64,000 bases of DNA. Source: Chitinophaga varians (GTDB lineage: Bacteria; Bacteroidota; Bacteroidia; Chitinophagales; Chitinophagaceae). Position 1 is the first letter of the stretch; the number at the start of each line of letters is the position of its first letter. The stretch is taken from assembly GCF_014529945.1 (NCBI RefSeq), contig NZ_JACVFB010000002.1:868001-932000 (forward strand), written 5' to 3'. The notes beneath the pieces are model-generated. The model saw only the letters and a list, made by a program, of their open reading frames with translations, did not search any database and was not told where the DNA came from. The translations under genes and the position numbers were made by a program. Shown piece after piece: positions 45,919-55,112 of this stretch.

Positions 45919-46024
45919 ACTTTTGTCATCAAAAAGTTAAATGCCTGTTAAAACGACCGGCGCCTCTTCTATATTGAAAAAACTTCCTAATTTTGACCTT
46001 GAAACTAAAAAAGTCAAAAAGTTA
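45919..46024 (+). promoter_or_regulatory. Promoter and operator-like repeats for the TetR/RND cluster
   Basis: A palindrome ACTTTT-7 nt-AAAAGT (45919-45937) lies inside a run of TTTTTGAC/GTCAAAAA words. A perfect -7 box TAATTTTG follows (45988-45995), and a complementary AAGTCAAAAAGTTAA (46010-46024) directly precedes the ATG at 46025. The inverted copies flank the -7 box, the layout expected of a TetR autoregulatory operator. Confidence 0.5.
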
Positions 46025-46630
46025 ATGCATACAGAGAATAAAGACGAAATGAGGGATAAGATCCTTGAGGCGGCTCTGAAGCGTTTTACTCATTATGGCG
46101 CAGGTAAGACCACGATGAATGAGATCGCGGATGATCTTCATTGCTCCAAGGCATCCCTGTATTATTACTTTCCGGACAAAAAGGCGATGCATTTGGCCGT
46201 GCTGGAGAAAATAGCGGAGATCTATTTTGCAGAGATGCATAAGGTCGCCACTAACATTACATCGGCGGCGAAAGCTTTACACGACATCATTGATGTTAAA
46301 AAAGGATTCATCAGTAAATTCTGCCGGCTGGAGATCTTTAAAATACAGAAAGACGGTCCTACTGTTTTTCAGGAAGGCGTGAAAAGAGCCAAACAGATTG
46401 AAATAGGGCTAACGACTCAGGTGATCAAAGCGGGTGTGGCTTCCGGCGAATTTAAAGTAGACAATCCGGAACAAACAGCCGACCTATTGGTACAAGCCAT
46501 TGTTGGGCTTCGGTTTTCCGTACCCGACCACTTTTCCAACGACGAAGAACTGGACGAAAAAACATTTGAACTGGTAATAGAGAAACAGAAATTGTTAGTG
46601 GACTTTTTCATTAACGCGATGAAAGCATAA
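46025..46630 (+). CDS. TetR/AcrR family transcriptional regulator 1
   Basis: A 201-residue repressor-type protein. The N-terminal helix-turn-helix lies in KTTMNEIADDLHCSKASLYYYFPDK (key motif MNEIADDLHCSKASLYYYF). An all-helical ligand domain follows, with no recognisable ligand. The ATG at 46025 is chosen because a perfect -7 box ends 29 nt before it; an upstream in-frame ATG at 45941 would place the box inside the gene. It starts the cluster TetR-TetR-TolC-MFP-RND and probably represses it. Confidence 0.9.
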   Translation: MHTENKDEMRDKILEAALKRFTHYGAGKTTMNEIADDLHCSKASLYYYFPDKKAMHLAVLEKIAEIYFAEMHKVATNITSAAKALHDIIDVKKGFISKFCRLEIFKIQKDGPTVFQEGVKRAKQIEIGLTTQVIKAGVASGEFKVDNPEQTADLLVQAIVGLRFSVPDHFSNDEELDEKTFELVIEKQKLLVDFFINAMKA

Positions 46631-46642
46631 AGAAAAAAGATC

Positions 46643-47257
46643 ATGGCAGCGAGGGAAAGAATCAAAGAAGTGGCGCTAAAACTGTTCCGGACATACGGCG
46701 TAAAAGGAGTAACGATGTTTGACATTGCCCGCGATTGCGGCATGTCCAAGAAGACGGTATATGAACATTTTTCCGATAAACAATCGCTGATCGACGAAGG
46801 CATGCAACAGCTCCTGGACACGCACAGCACATTTTTCAGGGAAACGCACGCCAACGCGGAAAATGCTATCGATGAGCTGGTCCGCAACATGAAGTACATT
46901 ACCAATATGGCCAGATCGTTTAACCCGGTCATGTTGTTTGAACTACAAAAATATCATCCGGACACCTGGAGAAATATTGAAGATTTCCAACGGGACTGTA
47001 TCCTGTCAGGCATTACAGAAAATCTGAAAAGAGGCATGTCGGAAGGCCTTTACCGGCAAAGCCTCGATCTGAATGTGATTGCCCGTATGCGCCAGCTGCA
47101 GCTGGATGCGGCTTTCGATCAGCTTCAGTACCCACCGGAGACATTCGATATGCCAGCCGTGATGGAACAAATCACTGCACATTTTATACTGGGCATTGCC
47201 ACTATCAAAGGCCATAAGCTGGTAAACCAGTATCTGCAAATCAAAGAAGAAGAATAA
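46643..47257 (+). CDS. TetR/AcrR family transcriptional regulator 2
   Basis: A 204-residue protein with the helix-turn-helix TMFDIARDCGMSKKTVYEHF at residues 28-47, followed by a helical ligand domain (HSTFFRETHANAENAI). It is 12 nt after the first TetR gene and 10 nt before the TolC-like gene, so it is in the same operon. Two unlike TetR proteins in tandem are not a duplication: identity outside the DNA-binding domain is low by eye. This second regulator is typical of Bacteroidota RND operons. Confidence 0.9.
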   Translation: MAARERIKEVALKLFRTYGVKGVTMFDIARDCGMSKKTVYEHFSDKQSLIDEGMQQLLDTHSTFFRETHANAENAIDELVRNMKYITNMARSFNPVMLFELQKYHPDTWRNIEDFQRDCILSGITENLKRGMSEGLYRQSLDLNVIARMRQLQLDAAFDQLQYPPETFDMPAVMEQITAHFILGIATIKGHKLVNQYLQIKEEE

Positions 47258-47267
47258 CTATCAACGT

Positions 47268-48626
47268 ATGAAGCGATTAAAGTTAACGCTTATCCTCTTA
47301 ATGGGGATAGGGGGATTGCATGCCTACGCTCAGGCGCCACTGACACTACAGGAAGCGCTGAAGTTTGCACTGAATAACAACCAGCAACTCTCCAGAACAA
47401 GGATGGAAGAGGAAATGGGTAAGTTCAAAACACAGGAAGTACGCGCTCAGGCGCTTCCACAGATCACCGGTAATGCCAACTACACGGATAACCTGAAGCT
47501 GCCCAAGTCGCTCCTGCCCGGTACTGTTATCGGTAAGCCGGACAGCTCGCTGACCATCGCTTTCGGTACGCAATACACCGCCGCGGTAGGCGCAGAGCTG
47601 AACCAGCAGATCTTTAATCAGGCAGTTTTTACCGGCCTGAAAGCTGCTAAAGCCGGTGAAGAATATTACACCCTGCAAACGCAGAAATCTACGGAAGATG
47701 TGATCTATAACGTGTCCGGCCTCTACTACCAGCTGCTGGTATTACAGGAGAAAATCGTTACCGTGAACAGCAACATCGAAAAGCTTACCCAGCTGGTGAA
47801 CGCCACGCAGTCACAATACGAAAACGGCCTCGCCAAAAAAATTGACCTGGACCGTATCAAAGTAAACCTGACCAATTACAAAACGCAACTCACCCAGCTG
47901 CTCAACAATGCCGCTACACAGGCCAACAACCTGAAACGGGTGATGGGCATGCCGATGCAGTCCAGCTTTACCATTCCGCGCGCTTCGCTGAAAGAGATTG
48001 AAACCAAAGCTGCCGGCGTATTGCAATACGATGATATGAACCTGGAAAACAGGACCGAATTCAAATTGATACAGAAGCAGCAACAGTTGCAGGAATTCCA
48101 GAAGAAAGCCTACCTGGCAGAGTACTACCCAACGCTCTCTCTCTTCGGTCGTTATTCCTACAACGGTATGAGCCAGCAGTTCCTTTTTTCTAAAAATGAT
48201 CCTGCCAACGCTACCTTCTGGTATGGCGCCGCAGCCGTGGGCCTGTCTCTGCACATCCCCATCTTCGATGGTTTCGGCCGCCGCGCGAAAGTGAGCCAGG
48301 CTAACGTAGCCCTGCGCCAGCTGTCTAAACAGAAAGAAGAAATAGCGCTCAACCTGAACACAGACTACGAAAATGCCAAACTGCAGGTACGCACCAATTT
48401 GTCTACCATCCACACCCAGAAGGAGAACGTAGACCTGGCCAACGAAGTGTACTATTCTACCCAGAATAACTACAAACTGGGCCTCGCCAGCCTGACAGAC
48501 CTGCTCAACGCAGAAACATCCCTCACGGATGCACAAAACAGCTACAACGAAGCACTGCTTCAATATAAAATGGCCGAACTGGATATCATCAAAAGCAAAG
48601 GTGTCCTGAAAGAGCTGCTGAACTAA
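47268..48626 (+). CDS. TolC family outer-membrane efflux protein
   Basis: A 452-residue outer-membrane channel: signal peptide (LTLILLMGIGGLHAYAQ), then two OEP repeats with long coiled-coil helices (LQEALKFALNNNQQLSRTR and the second LVNATQSQYENGLAKKIDL). The C-terminal half includes SLTDLLNAETSLTDAQNSYN, typical of the family. It forms the outer pore for the adaptor and RND pump encoded next. Confidence 0.94.
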   Translation: MKRLKLTLILLMGIGGLHAYAQAPLTLQEALKFALNNNQQLSRTRMEEEMGKFKTQEVRAQALPQITGNANYTDNLKLPKSLLPGTVIGKPDSSLTIAFGTQYTAAVGAELNQQIFNQAVFTGLKAAKAGEEYYTLQTQKSTEDVIYNVSGLYYQLLVLQEKIVTVNSNIEKLTQLVNATQSQYENGLAKKIDLDRIKVNLTNYKTQLTQLLNNAATQANNLKRVMGMPMQSSFTIPRASLKEIETKAAGVLQYDDMNLENRTEFKLIQKQQQLQEFQKKAYLAEYYPTLSLFGRYSYNGMSQQFLFSKNDPANATFWYGAAAVGLSLHIPIFDGFGRRAKVSQANVALRQLSKQKEEIALNLNTDYENAKLQVRTNLSTIHTQKENVDLANEVYYSTQNNYKLGLASLTDLLNAETSLTDAQNSYNEALLQYKMAELDIIKSKGVLKELLN

Positions 48627-48691
48627 TCACATACAACGAATAAAACGATAGACCGCAACTGTGGCGGATATAAACACACAAATTATTGCAG

Positions 48692-49762
48692 ATGAAAAAG
48701 TTTATTATCTGGGGCTTGGTAACAGTAGGTGCAGTGGTACTGATCATGTGGAAGCTTAACGCCAATAAAAAAGCCAATGAAGCGAAAACGGAATTTGTAA
48801 AAGAAAGCAACAGCGGTGATGTACCGGTACTGATACAACGGGTATCTACCAACGATTTCTCCCAGGGCTTCCTGGCTAATGGTAACTTCGCTCCTATCCG
48901 CGAACTGTCTTACCTCGCCGAAACCTCCGGCCGCATTACCCGCCTGCTGGTAGATGAAGGCAGCGTGGTAAAACAAGGCCAGGCCATCGCCTATATCGAC
49001 GGTCAGATCGTGAACACCGACCTCTCTTCTGCAAAAGCCAATCTCGATCAACTGAGAGTGGACAAAGAAAGATATGAAGCGGCTTTTAAAACCGGTGGCG
49101 TTACCCAGAAACAGGTAGACGATGTGAAGCTGCAGTATGACATTGCCAAAACAAGATATGAAGCTGCCAGCCGTCATGTGAGCGATACTTATGTGAAAGC
49201 ACCTATCTCCGGTGTGATCAACAAAAAATATGTGGAGCAGGGCGCTTACCTCTCCCCCGGCACCAAGATGTTTGATATCGTAGATGTGTCCAGGCTGAAA
49301 CTGGCCGTGGCGGTACCGGAATCTCAGGTAGTCACCCTGAAGAAAGGACAGAAAGTGAAAGTAACGTCCAATGTATTCCCTGAAGCCAGCTACGAAGGTA
49401 CCATCACCTTCATCGCGGCGAAAGGTGATAACTCCCTCAACTATCCTGTTGAAATGGAAGTGGGCAACGTAAGTGGTAAAGAACTGAAAGCCGGAATGTA
49501 TGGTACTGCTCACTTTGAAGCACCTACGGCCGCAAAAACCATCTTTATTGCCCGCACAGCCTTCATTGGCGGTGTGAACAGCAATCAGATATATGTGATG
49601 GAAGGTAAAGTAGCTAAAAAACGCAAAGTGATAGCCGGCCAGATCATCGGCGACCAGGTGGAAATACGGGGAGGCCTCAACGAAGGCGATACCGTGATCA
49701 CCAGCGGTCAGATCAACCTTACAGATGGTACACCAGTAGTAGTACAGGGTGGCAATAAATAA
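48692..49762 (+). CDS. RND efflux periplasmic adaptor subunit (MFP)
   Basis: A 356-residue adaptor with an N-terminal membrane anchor (FIIWGLVTVGAVVLIMWKL), then barrel, lipoyl-like halves (RITRLLVDEGSVVKQGQAIA and KAPISGVINKKYVEQGAYLS) around a short alpha-hairpin, and a C-terminal membrane-proximal domain (VIAGQIIGDQVEIRGGLNEG). The ATG at 48692 is preferred to the TTG two codons upstream. It links the TolC-like channel and RND pump. Confidence 0.94.
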   Translation: MKKFIIWGLVTVGAVVLIMWKLNANKKANEAKTEFVKESNSGDVPVLIQRVSTNDFSQGFLANGNFAPIRELSYLAETSGRITRLLVDEGSVVKQGQAIAYIDGQIVNTDLSSAKANLDQLRVDKERYEAAFKTGGVTQKQVDDVKLQYDIAKTRYEAASRHVSDTYVKAPISGVINKKYVEQGAYLSPGTKMFDIVDVSRLKLAVAVPESQVVTLKKGQKVKVTSNVFPEASYEGTITFIAAKGDNSLNYPVEMEVGNVSGKELKAGMYGTAHFEAPTAAKTIFIARTAFIGGVNSNQIYVMEGKVAKKRKVIAGQIIGDQVEIRGGLNEGDTVITSGQINLTDGTPVVVQGGNK

Positions 49763-49783
49763 GCGTGAACCAATTCTTGCAAC

Positions 49784-52700
49784 ATGAAGATTACTGAAGT
49801 TTCCATAAAAAGGCCCACGATTGTGGTGGTGGTATTTACCATCCTCACGCTGCTGGGCGTCATGAGTTATAAATCGCTGAACTATGAGCTGCTGCCCAAG
49901 TTTAGCTCCCCGATCGTTACCATTGCGACGGTATACCCCGGTGCTTCACCGAATGAGGTGGAAAGTACCATCACTAAAAAAATAGAAGACGCGATCGCTT
50001 CCATGGAAAAGATCAAGAAGATTACCTCCAAATCTTCCGAAAGCCTTTCCGTGATCACCGTAGAGCTGAACAACGATGCGAATGTGGATATCGCGCTCCA
50101 GGATGCACAACGTAAGGTAAACGCCATTCTGGCCGACCTTCCGGGAGATGCGAAACCACCATCCCTCAATAAGTTCTCGCTCGATGACCTGCCGATCATG
50201 ACGCTGTCTGCCACCGCTAAAATGGACGATAAAAAGTTCTATGACCTGGTAGATAAGAAACTGCAACCGTTGCTGTCCCGCCTGCCAGGTGTGGCGCAGG
50301 TTTCGCTGATCGGTGGTCAGGAACGTGAAATACAGGTCAACGTAAACCCCGACAAACTGCAGGCTTACAACATGTCCGTGCTGCAGGTACGTCAGGCGGT
50401 TACCAATGCGAACATGGACTTCCCTACCGGTAAGGTAAAAACGGCCAATGACCAGATCCTGATCCGTTTGGCCGGTAAATATAAAAACGTGGACCAGCTG
50501 CGTAACCTCGTGCTGAAAACCACGGCTGAAGGCACGCAGGTCCGCCTGCAGGACGTGGCCGACGTACAGGATGCCCAGAAAGATGCGGAACGTATTGCCC
50601 GTGTAGACGGCGTAAATGCGATTGCCCTTCAGGTACAGAAACAAACGGACGCCAACGCGGTGACGGTGAGTGAGGAAATGAAAAAGGCTATTGCCAACGT
50701 GGAAAAAGACTACGCCGCCAACGACCTGAAAATACTGGTGGCCAACGACTCTTCCGACTTTACGCTGGAATCTGCCGACTCGGTGATACATGACCTGGTG
50801 CTGGCGGTAATCCTTGTGGCGGTAGTGATGCTGCTGTTCTTACACAGTATTCGTAGTGCCATCTTCGTGATGATCTCCATCCCCGCCTCTCTGATCGCTA
50901 CGTTCATTGGTATGAAACTGATGGGTTTCTCCCTCAACCTCATGTCACTGCTCGGTCTGTCGCTGGTGGTAGGTATCCTCGTGGATGACGCCATTGTGGT
51001 ACTGGAAAATATTTACCGTCACATGGAGATGGGTAAAAACCGTGTACGCGCGGCGTTTGATGGTGTAAAAGAGATAGGCTTTACCGTTACTTCCATTACG
51101 CTGGTAATTGTGGTGGTGTTCCTGCCGATCTCCCTGACCAACGAGCTGGTGTCGAAGATCCTGCGTGAGTTCTGTGTGGTGGTGATGATCTCTACCATGC
51201 TCAGCTTGTTGTCTTCCTTCATGATCGTGCCGCTGCTGTCTTCCCGTTTCGGTAAACTGGAACACATCACCGGAAAAAATATCTTCGAGAAATTCATCCT
51301 GTGGTTTGAAAAACAATTACATCGTTTTACCATGTGGATGACCGGTATCCTCAGATGGGCGCTGGCACACAAAGCCATCACGCTGATCGCATCTGTGGGC
51401 CTGCTGTTCGCTTCTTTCATGCTGATTGGCAAAGGATATATCGGTGGTGAGTTTATCCCGAAAGGTGACCGCGGTCAGTTTATCGTGATGCTGGAAATGC
51501 CGAAAGACGCGTCTGTACAGCAATCTAACCAGGCTACCCGTATAGCGGAACAGTATCTCAATAAAAAACCGGAAATAGAAAGACTGATCACTACGGTAGG
51601 TCAGACCAGTGAAGATGGTTTTGGTACTTCTCAATCTACTGCGTACAAATCGGAGATCACCGTGATCATGGTGCCGCTGGAAAAACGTAAGGACGCAGCT
51701 GATATCTATGCTGCCAAAATGAAGAAAGAGCTGAAAGCGCTCCTACCGGGTGTGAAAGTGAAAACAACCGATGTGAGCATCATGGGTACGGCAGAAAGAG
51801 CTCCGGTTGAACTGGTGGTAATGGGCAGTGAAATGGACAGTGTGATGAACTTCGCGAAAAAAGCCATGGACACGCTGAAAACCATCAGCGGTACCAGTGA
51901 GGTGAAACTGTCTGTGGAAGAAGGTAACCCGGAGATCAACGTACAGGTGGACCGTGATAAGATGGCCGCACTGGGCCTCACCCTCGATATGGTGGGTGGT
52001 ACCATGCAGACCGCTTTCAGTGGTACGGCTGATGATTCCAAAGTGAAGTTCCGTCAGGGTGATTATGAATATGATATCAACATCCGTTTCGACGATTTCA
52101 ATAAGAAGAACCTGCAGGACGTGGCCAACATTCAGATGGTGAACGACAAAGGCCAGCTGATCAAACTGTCGCAGTTTGCGACCGTGACGGAAGGCTCCGG
52201 TCCCAGCCATCTGGAAAGAAGGGATAAAAACACTTCCGTGTCTGTACAGTCACAGGTAATGGGACGCCCTTCGGGTACGGTAACACAGGAGTTTGCCGCT
52301 AAACTGGCGAAGATGGAAAAACCAACCGGCATCAACTTCGTATTTGGCGGTGACGCGGAAAATCAGGGCGATTCCTTTGGTACCCTGGGTGCGGCATTGT
52401 TGATCTCCATCGTGATGGTATACCTGATCATGGTGGCGTTGTATGACAACTACATCTATCCGTTTGTGGTGCTGTTCTCTATTCCGCTGGCGATCATCGG
52501 CGCCTTGCTGGCACTGGCGCTGACCAACAATACGCTCAACATCTTTACCATCCTGGGTATGATCATGTTGATCGGTCTGGTGGCGAAGAATGCGATCATT
52601 CTGGTGGACTTTACCAACCAGATGAAAGAGCAGGGCCAAAGTACCTTTGATGCGCTGATACACGCCAACAACGCACGTTTGAGACCAATCCTGATGACCA

Positions 52701-52966
52701 CCATCGCGATGGTGATCGGTATGTTGCCGATTGCGTTGGCTACCGGTGGGGTGGCTTCTACCAAAAATGGTCTGGCATGGGTTATCATCGGTGGTTTGAT
52801 CAGCTCCATGTTCCTTACCCTGATTGTGGTGCCCGTGGTATACATGGTGGTAGATAAGATCATGGCTAAATTCGGCATCGGCAAACTGTCTACCAAACGT
52901 TATATCAGACAACGGATGGTGGCTTCTTATGAAGAAGTTCCGCTAAACGAAATTCACAATAACTAA
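49784..52966 (+). CDS. RND efflux transporter permease (AcrB/HAE1 type)
   Basis: A 1060-residue inner-membrane proton-driven pump, with twelve expected transmembrane helices in two halves. Transmembrane helix 4 keeps the paired aspartates in GILVDDAIVVLENIYRHME (Asp about residue 407), needed for proton relay. Two large periplasmic loops are present; the second half contains GMIMLIGLVAKNAIILVDF. It is 21 nt after the adaptor gene. Substrates cannot be read; multidrug or bile/lipid efflux are usual. Confidence 0.95.
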   Translation: MKITEVSIKRPTIVVVVFTILTLLGVMSYKSLNYELLPKFSSPIVTIATVYPGASPNEVESTITKKIEDAIASMEKIKKITSKSSESLSVITVELNNDANVDIALQDAQRKVNAILADLPGDAKPPSLNKFSLDDLPIMTLSATAKMDDKKFYDLVDKKLQPLLSRLPGVAQVSLIGGQEREIQVNVNPDKLQAYNMSVLQVRQAVTNANMDFPTGKVKTANDQILIRLAGKYKNVDQLRNLVLKTTAEGTQVRLQDVADVQDAQKDAERIARVDGVNAIALQVQKQTDANAVTVSEEMKKAIANVEKDYAANDLKILVANDSSDFTLESADSVIHDLVLAVILVAVVMLLFLHSIRSAIFVMISIPASLIATFIGMKLMGFSLNLMSLLGLSLVVGILVDDAIVVLENIYRHMEMGKNRVRAAFDGVKEIGFTVTSITLVIVVVFLPISLTNELVSKILREFCVVVMISTMLSLLSSFMIVPLLSSRFGKLEHITGKNIFEKFILWFEKQLHRFTMWMTGILRWALAHKAITLIASVGLLFASFMLIGKGYIGGEFIPKGDRGQFIVMLEMPKDASVQQSNQATRIAEQYLNKKPEIERLITTVGQTSEDGFGTSQSTAYKSEITVIMVPLEKRKDAADIYAAKMKKELKALLPGVKVKTTDVSIMGTAERAPVELVVMGSEMDSVMNFAKKAMDTLKTISGTSEVKLSVEEGNPEINVQVDRDKMAALGLTLDMVGGTMQTAFSGTADDSKVKFRQGDYEYDINIRFDDFNKKNLQDVANIQMVNDKGQLIKLSQFATVTEGSGPSHLERRDKNTSVSVQSQVMGRPSGTVTQEFAAKLAKMEKPTGINFVFGGDAENQGDSFGTLGAALLISIVMVYLIMVALYDNYIYPFVVLFSIPLAIIGALLALALTNNTLNIFTILGMIMLIGLVAKNAIILVDFTNQMKEQGQSTFDALIHANNARLRPILMTTIAMVIGMLPIALATGGVASTKNGLAWVIIGGLISSMFLTLIVVPVVYMVVDKIMAKFGIGKLSTKRYIRQRMVASYEEVPLNEIHNN

Positions 52967-53019
52967 TTGATATAGAAGATATGTTACTAACAGTGTAACA
53001 GTTGTAGGTTTAGGTAATG

Positions 53020-53050
53020 GCCGGAGTATTCATACTCCGGCTTTCTTTTT
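53020..53050 (+). terminator. Terminator of the RND operon
   Basis: GCCGGAGTA (53020-53028) pairs with TACTCCGGC (53033-53041), loop ttca, followed by TTTCTTTTT. Confidence 0.8.
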
Positions 53051-53108
53051 CCCGGTGCTTTGATATTCATAAGTAATACTTTGTTAGGTACAACTATCGG
53101 CGCGGGAC

Positions 53109-53128
53109 GGCTGTTTATTTTTACAGCC
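53109..53128 (+). promoter_or_regulatory. Palindrome over the -7 region of the gene at 53141
   Basis: GGCTGT (53109-53114) and ACAGCC (53123-53128) flank TTATTTTT; the -7-like TATTTTTA (53116-53123) lies between the arms. It may be an operator. The copy before the paralogue keeps the -7 box (perfect TATTTTTG at 54127-54134) but not the palindrome. Confidence 0.4.
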
Positions 53129-53140
53129 TAAACTATTCGC

Positions 53141-54025
53141 ATGAAAAGAATGCTCCCCCTTTTACTGGCTGGTATGTTGGCCTCTACAACCATTTACGCA
53201 CAACAGACCATTGCCGGCCTGGCCACACCAGAAAGTGTGGTGGCCTGGAAAGATGGTTATTTTGTATCACAGATAGGCCCTAAGCCAGATCCCTTCGTCA
53301 AAGATGGTGATGGCAGCATTGCCTGGGTAAAATCCGGCAAAGTGCAGTCGCCCCGCTATTTTAATGACACCCTGAATGCTCCCAAAGGCCTGGAAATAAT
53401 CGGTCATACCCTGTACGTGGCTGATATAGACCATCTCAAAGGGTATGATATCGACAGCCGGGAAAAGGTCTTTGACCTTATCCCCGAAGGTAAAAACCGC
53501 CAACTCAATGACCTTACCGTGGTGCATGACAGTCTGTTGGTCGTCAGCGACTGTTTTACAGGTGATATACTATTGGTGAATCCCCGCACGGCGGAGGTAA
53601 AGCTGTTGGGCAATATTGTTGTTGCCAACGGGGTGACGTATGATGAAGCTACAGACCAGTTGTATGTGTGTTCTATGGGGCCGGAAATGAACGGCACAGG
53701 ACACCTGTATCACCGGCGGGTAGACGTTATCGGAGATGTTTTCGAGCCGGTAAAGAACTCCCCTGCCGGCTTGTTTGACGGCATTGTTCAGCTGGATGCC
53801 ACCCATCTGGTGATGTCTGACTGGATAACGGTGAATGGGCCGAAAGAAGGGCTGTTACAAGTGTACGACCTGAAGGCCGGAACATCCCACAGCATAAAGG
53901 TCATACACTCCCCTGCTGATATTGCGCTGGATAAGCGCAACCATGCCTTGTTGATACCCGTCATGCTGGATAATAGTCTGGAGATATGGCCGCTGAAAAA
54001 GCTGCCTTTACTTTCTCACCAGTAA
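53141..54025 (+). CDS. SMP-30/gluconolactonase-like beta-propeller, tandem paralogue 1
   Basis: A 294-residue exported protein (signal peptide LLLAGMLASTTIYAQ) with a six-bladed-propeller-like repeat pattern. Motifs include PESVVAWKDGYFVSQIG, APKGLEIIGHTLYVADIDHL, VVANGVTYDEATDQLYV and LFDGIVQLDATHLVMSDW. The set of metal-binding Glu/Asn/Asp of SMP-30 seems to be partly kept. No activity can be assigned. It is paired with the next gene, to which it is similar over its full length. Confidence 0.8.
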   Translation: MKRMLPLLLAGMLASTTIYAQQTIAGLATPESVVAWKDGYFVSQIGPKPDPFVKDGDGSIAWVKSGKVQSPRYFNDTLNAPKGLEIIGHTLYVADIDHLKGYDIDSREKVFDLIPEGKNRQLNDLTVVHDSLLVVSDCFTGDILLVNPRTAEVKLLGNIVVANGVTYDEATDQLYVCSMGPEMNGTGHLYHRRVDVIGDVFEPVKNSPAGLFDGIVQLDATHLVMSDWITVNGPKEGLLQVYDLKAGTSHSIKVIHSPADIALDKRNHALLIPVMLDNSLEIWPLKKLPLLSHQ

Positions 54026-54030
54026 ATAAC

Positions 54031-54063
54031 AAACAGGGAAACCGGCCTCCGGTTTCCCTGTTT
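54031..54063 (+). terminator. Terminator between the two propeller genes
   Basis: Perfect 15-bp stem (54031-54045 with 54049-54063), 3-nt loop, ending in TTT. It follows the first paralogue by 5 nt, so the second is separately transcribed. Confidence 0.75.
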
Positions 54064-54126
54064 CGTGTAGACGGAACAGTTGGATTGTATGCGGTTGACT
54101 ACAATTAGCAGCGCAGGACTGGTATT

Positions 54127-54134
54127 TATTTTTG
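54127..54134 (+). promoter_or_regulatory. -7 box (TATTTTTG) of the second propeller gene
   Basis: A perfect TAnnTTTG match 18 nt before the ATG at 54153. The upstream sequence is collinear with that of the first paralogue, so the promoter was duplicated with the gene. Confidence 0.6.
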
Positions 54135-54152
54135 AAGGATAAACCTATACGC

Positions 54153-55112
54153 ATGAAAAGATCTATCCTTCTGTTACTGGCAGGCATACTGGCAACCACT
54201 GTTTCCCTTGCGCAGGTCACCAGCCGTCGAACCGTTAAGGGCCTGCTTTCTCCCGAAAGCGTAGTGGCCTGGAAAGGTGGCTATTTTGTATCGCAGATGG
54301 GCTACGTCCCGGACCCTGCGGCAAAAGACGGCAATGGCGCCATCGCCTTTGTCAAAGGCAGTAAGATCAAGTCTTCCCGCTATTTCAGCGATACCCTGCA
54401 CGCTCCGAAAGGCCTCACTATCATTGGTCATACGCTGTATGTAACAGATATCGATCATCTCAAAGGGTATGATATTAAGAGCCGTAAAAAGGTTTTTGAT
54501 TTTAATCTGGAAGGCAAAGCCGGTATGCTGAATGACATTGCTCCGGCGAATGACAGCCTGCTGGTAATGACAGATTCATTTAAGGGAGATGTGTGGCTGG
54601 TAAACCCTTATGCTGTTACAATGAGACATTTGGGAAACATTCCTGCGGCCAACGGGGTGCTGTATAATAAACTGACCGACGAATTATACGTGTGTTCCAT
54701 GGGCCCTGATATGAACGGAAAAGGGCTGCTCTGGCACAGAAAGCTGAATGTTAACGGAGAGGTATTTGAACCAGTCATGAATTCCCCCACCGGTTTGTTG
54801 GACGGGATTGTTCAGTTGGACAGCAACCATCTGGCCGTGTCAGACTGGATACCGGCGATTAAACTGAAATCCGGACCGAAGTATGGCACGCTGCATGTCT
54901 ATAACCTGAGCAAAGGAACGGAAGCTTCTCTTTTGATAACACACTCCCCCGCTGATATTGCGCTGGACAAATGGCATCAGCTGCTGGTACCGGTAATGCT
55001 CGACAATATTCTGGAGATATGGTCGCCGGAAGAAACGGAAGCTACTTACGTGCCAGTAATAACAGGTGGGAAGCCGGGAACGGCATCGGTTCCGGTTGAC
55101 CGCTCTCATTGA
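54153..55112 (+). CDS. SMP-30/gluconolactonase-like beta-propeller, tandem paralogue 2
   Basis: A 319-residue exported protein with signal peptide (LLLLAGILATTVSLAQ). It shares with paralogue 1 PESVVAWK(G/D)GYFVSQ, TLYVTDIDHLKGYDI and the SMGPDMNGKG block, plus a longer C-terminal tail after LEIWSPEE. The ATG at 54153 matches the position of that of paralogue 1. Its 3' end overlaps the 3' end of the convergent methyltransferase gene by 71 nt (55042-55112), an unusually long antisense overlap for this window. Confidence 0.8.
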   Translation: MKRSILLLLAGILATTVSLAQVTSRRTVKGLLSPESVVAWKGGYFVSQMGYVPDPAAKDGNGAIAFVKGSKIKSSRYFSDTLHAPKGLTIIGHTLYVTDIDHLKGYDIKSRKKVFDFNLEGKAGMLNDIAPANDSLLVMTDSFKGDVWLVNPYAVTMRHLGNIPAANGVLYNKLTDELYVCSMGPDMNGKGLLWHRKLNVNGEVFEPVMNSPTGLLDGIVQLDSNHLAVSDWIPAIKLKSGPKYGTLHVYNLSKGTEASLLITHSPADIALDKWHQLLVPVMLDNILEIWSPEETEATYVPVITGGKPGTASVPVDRSH

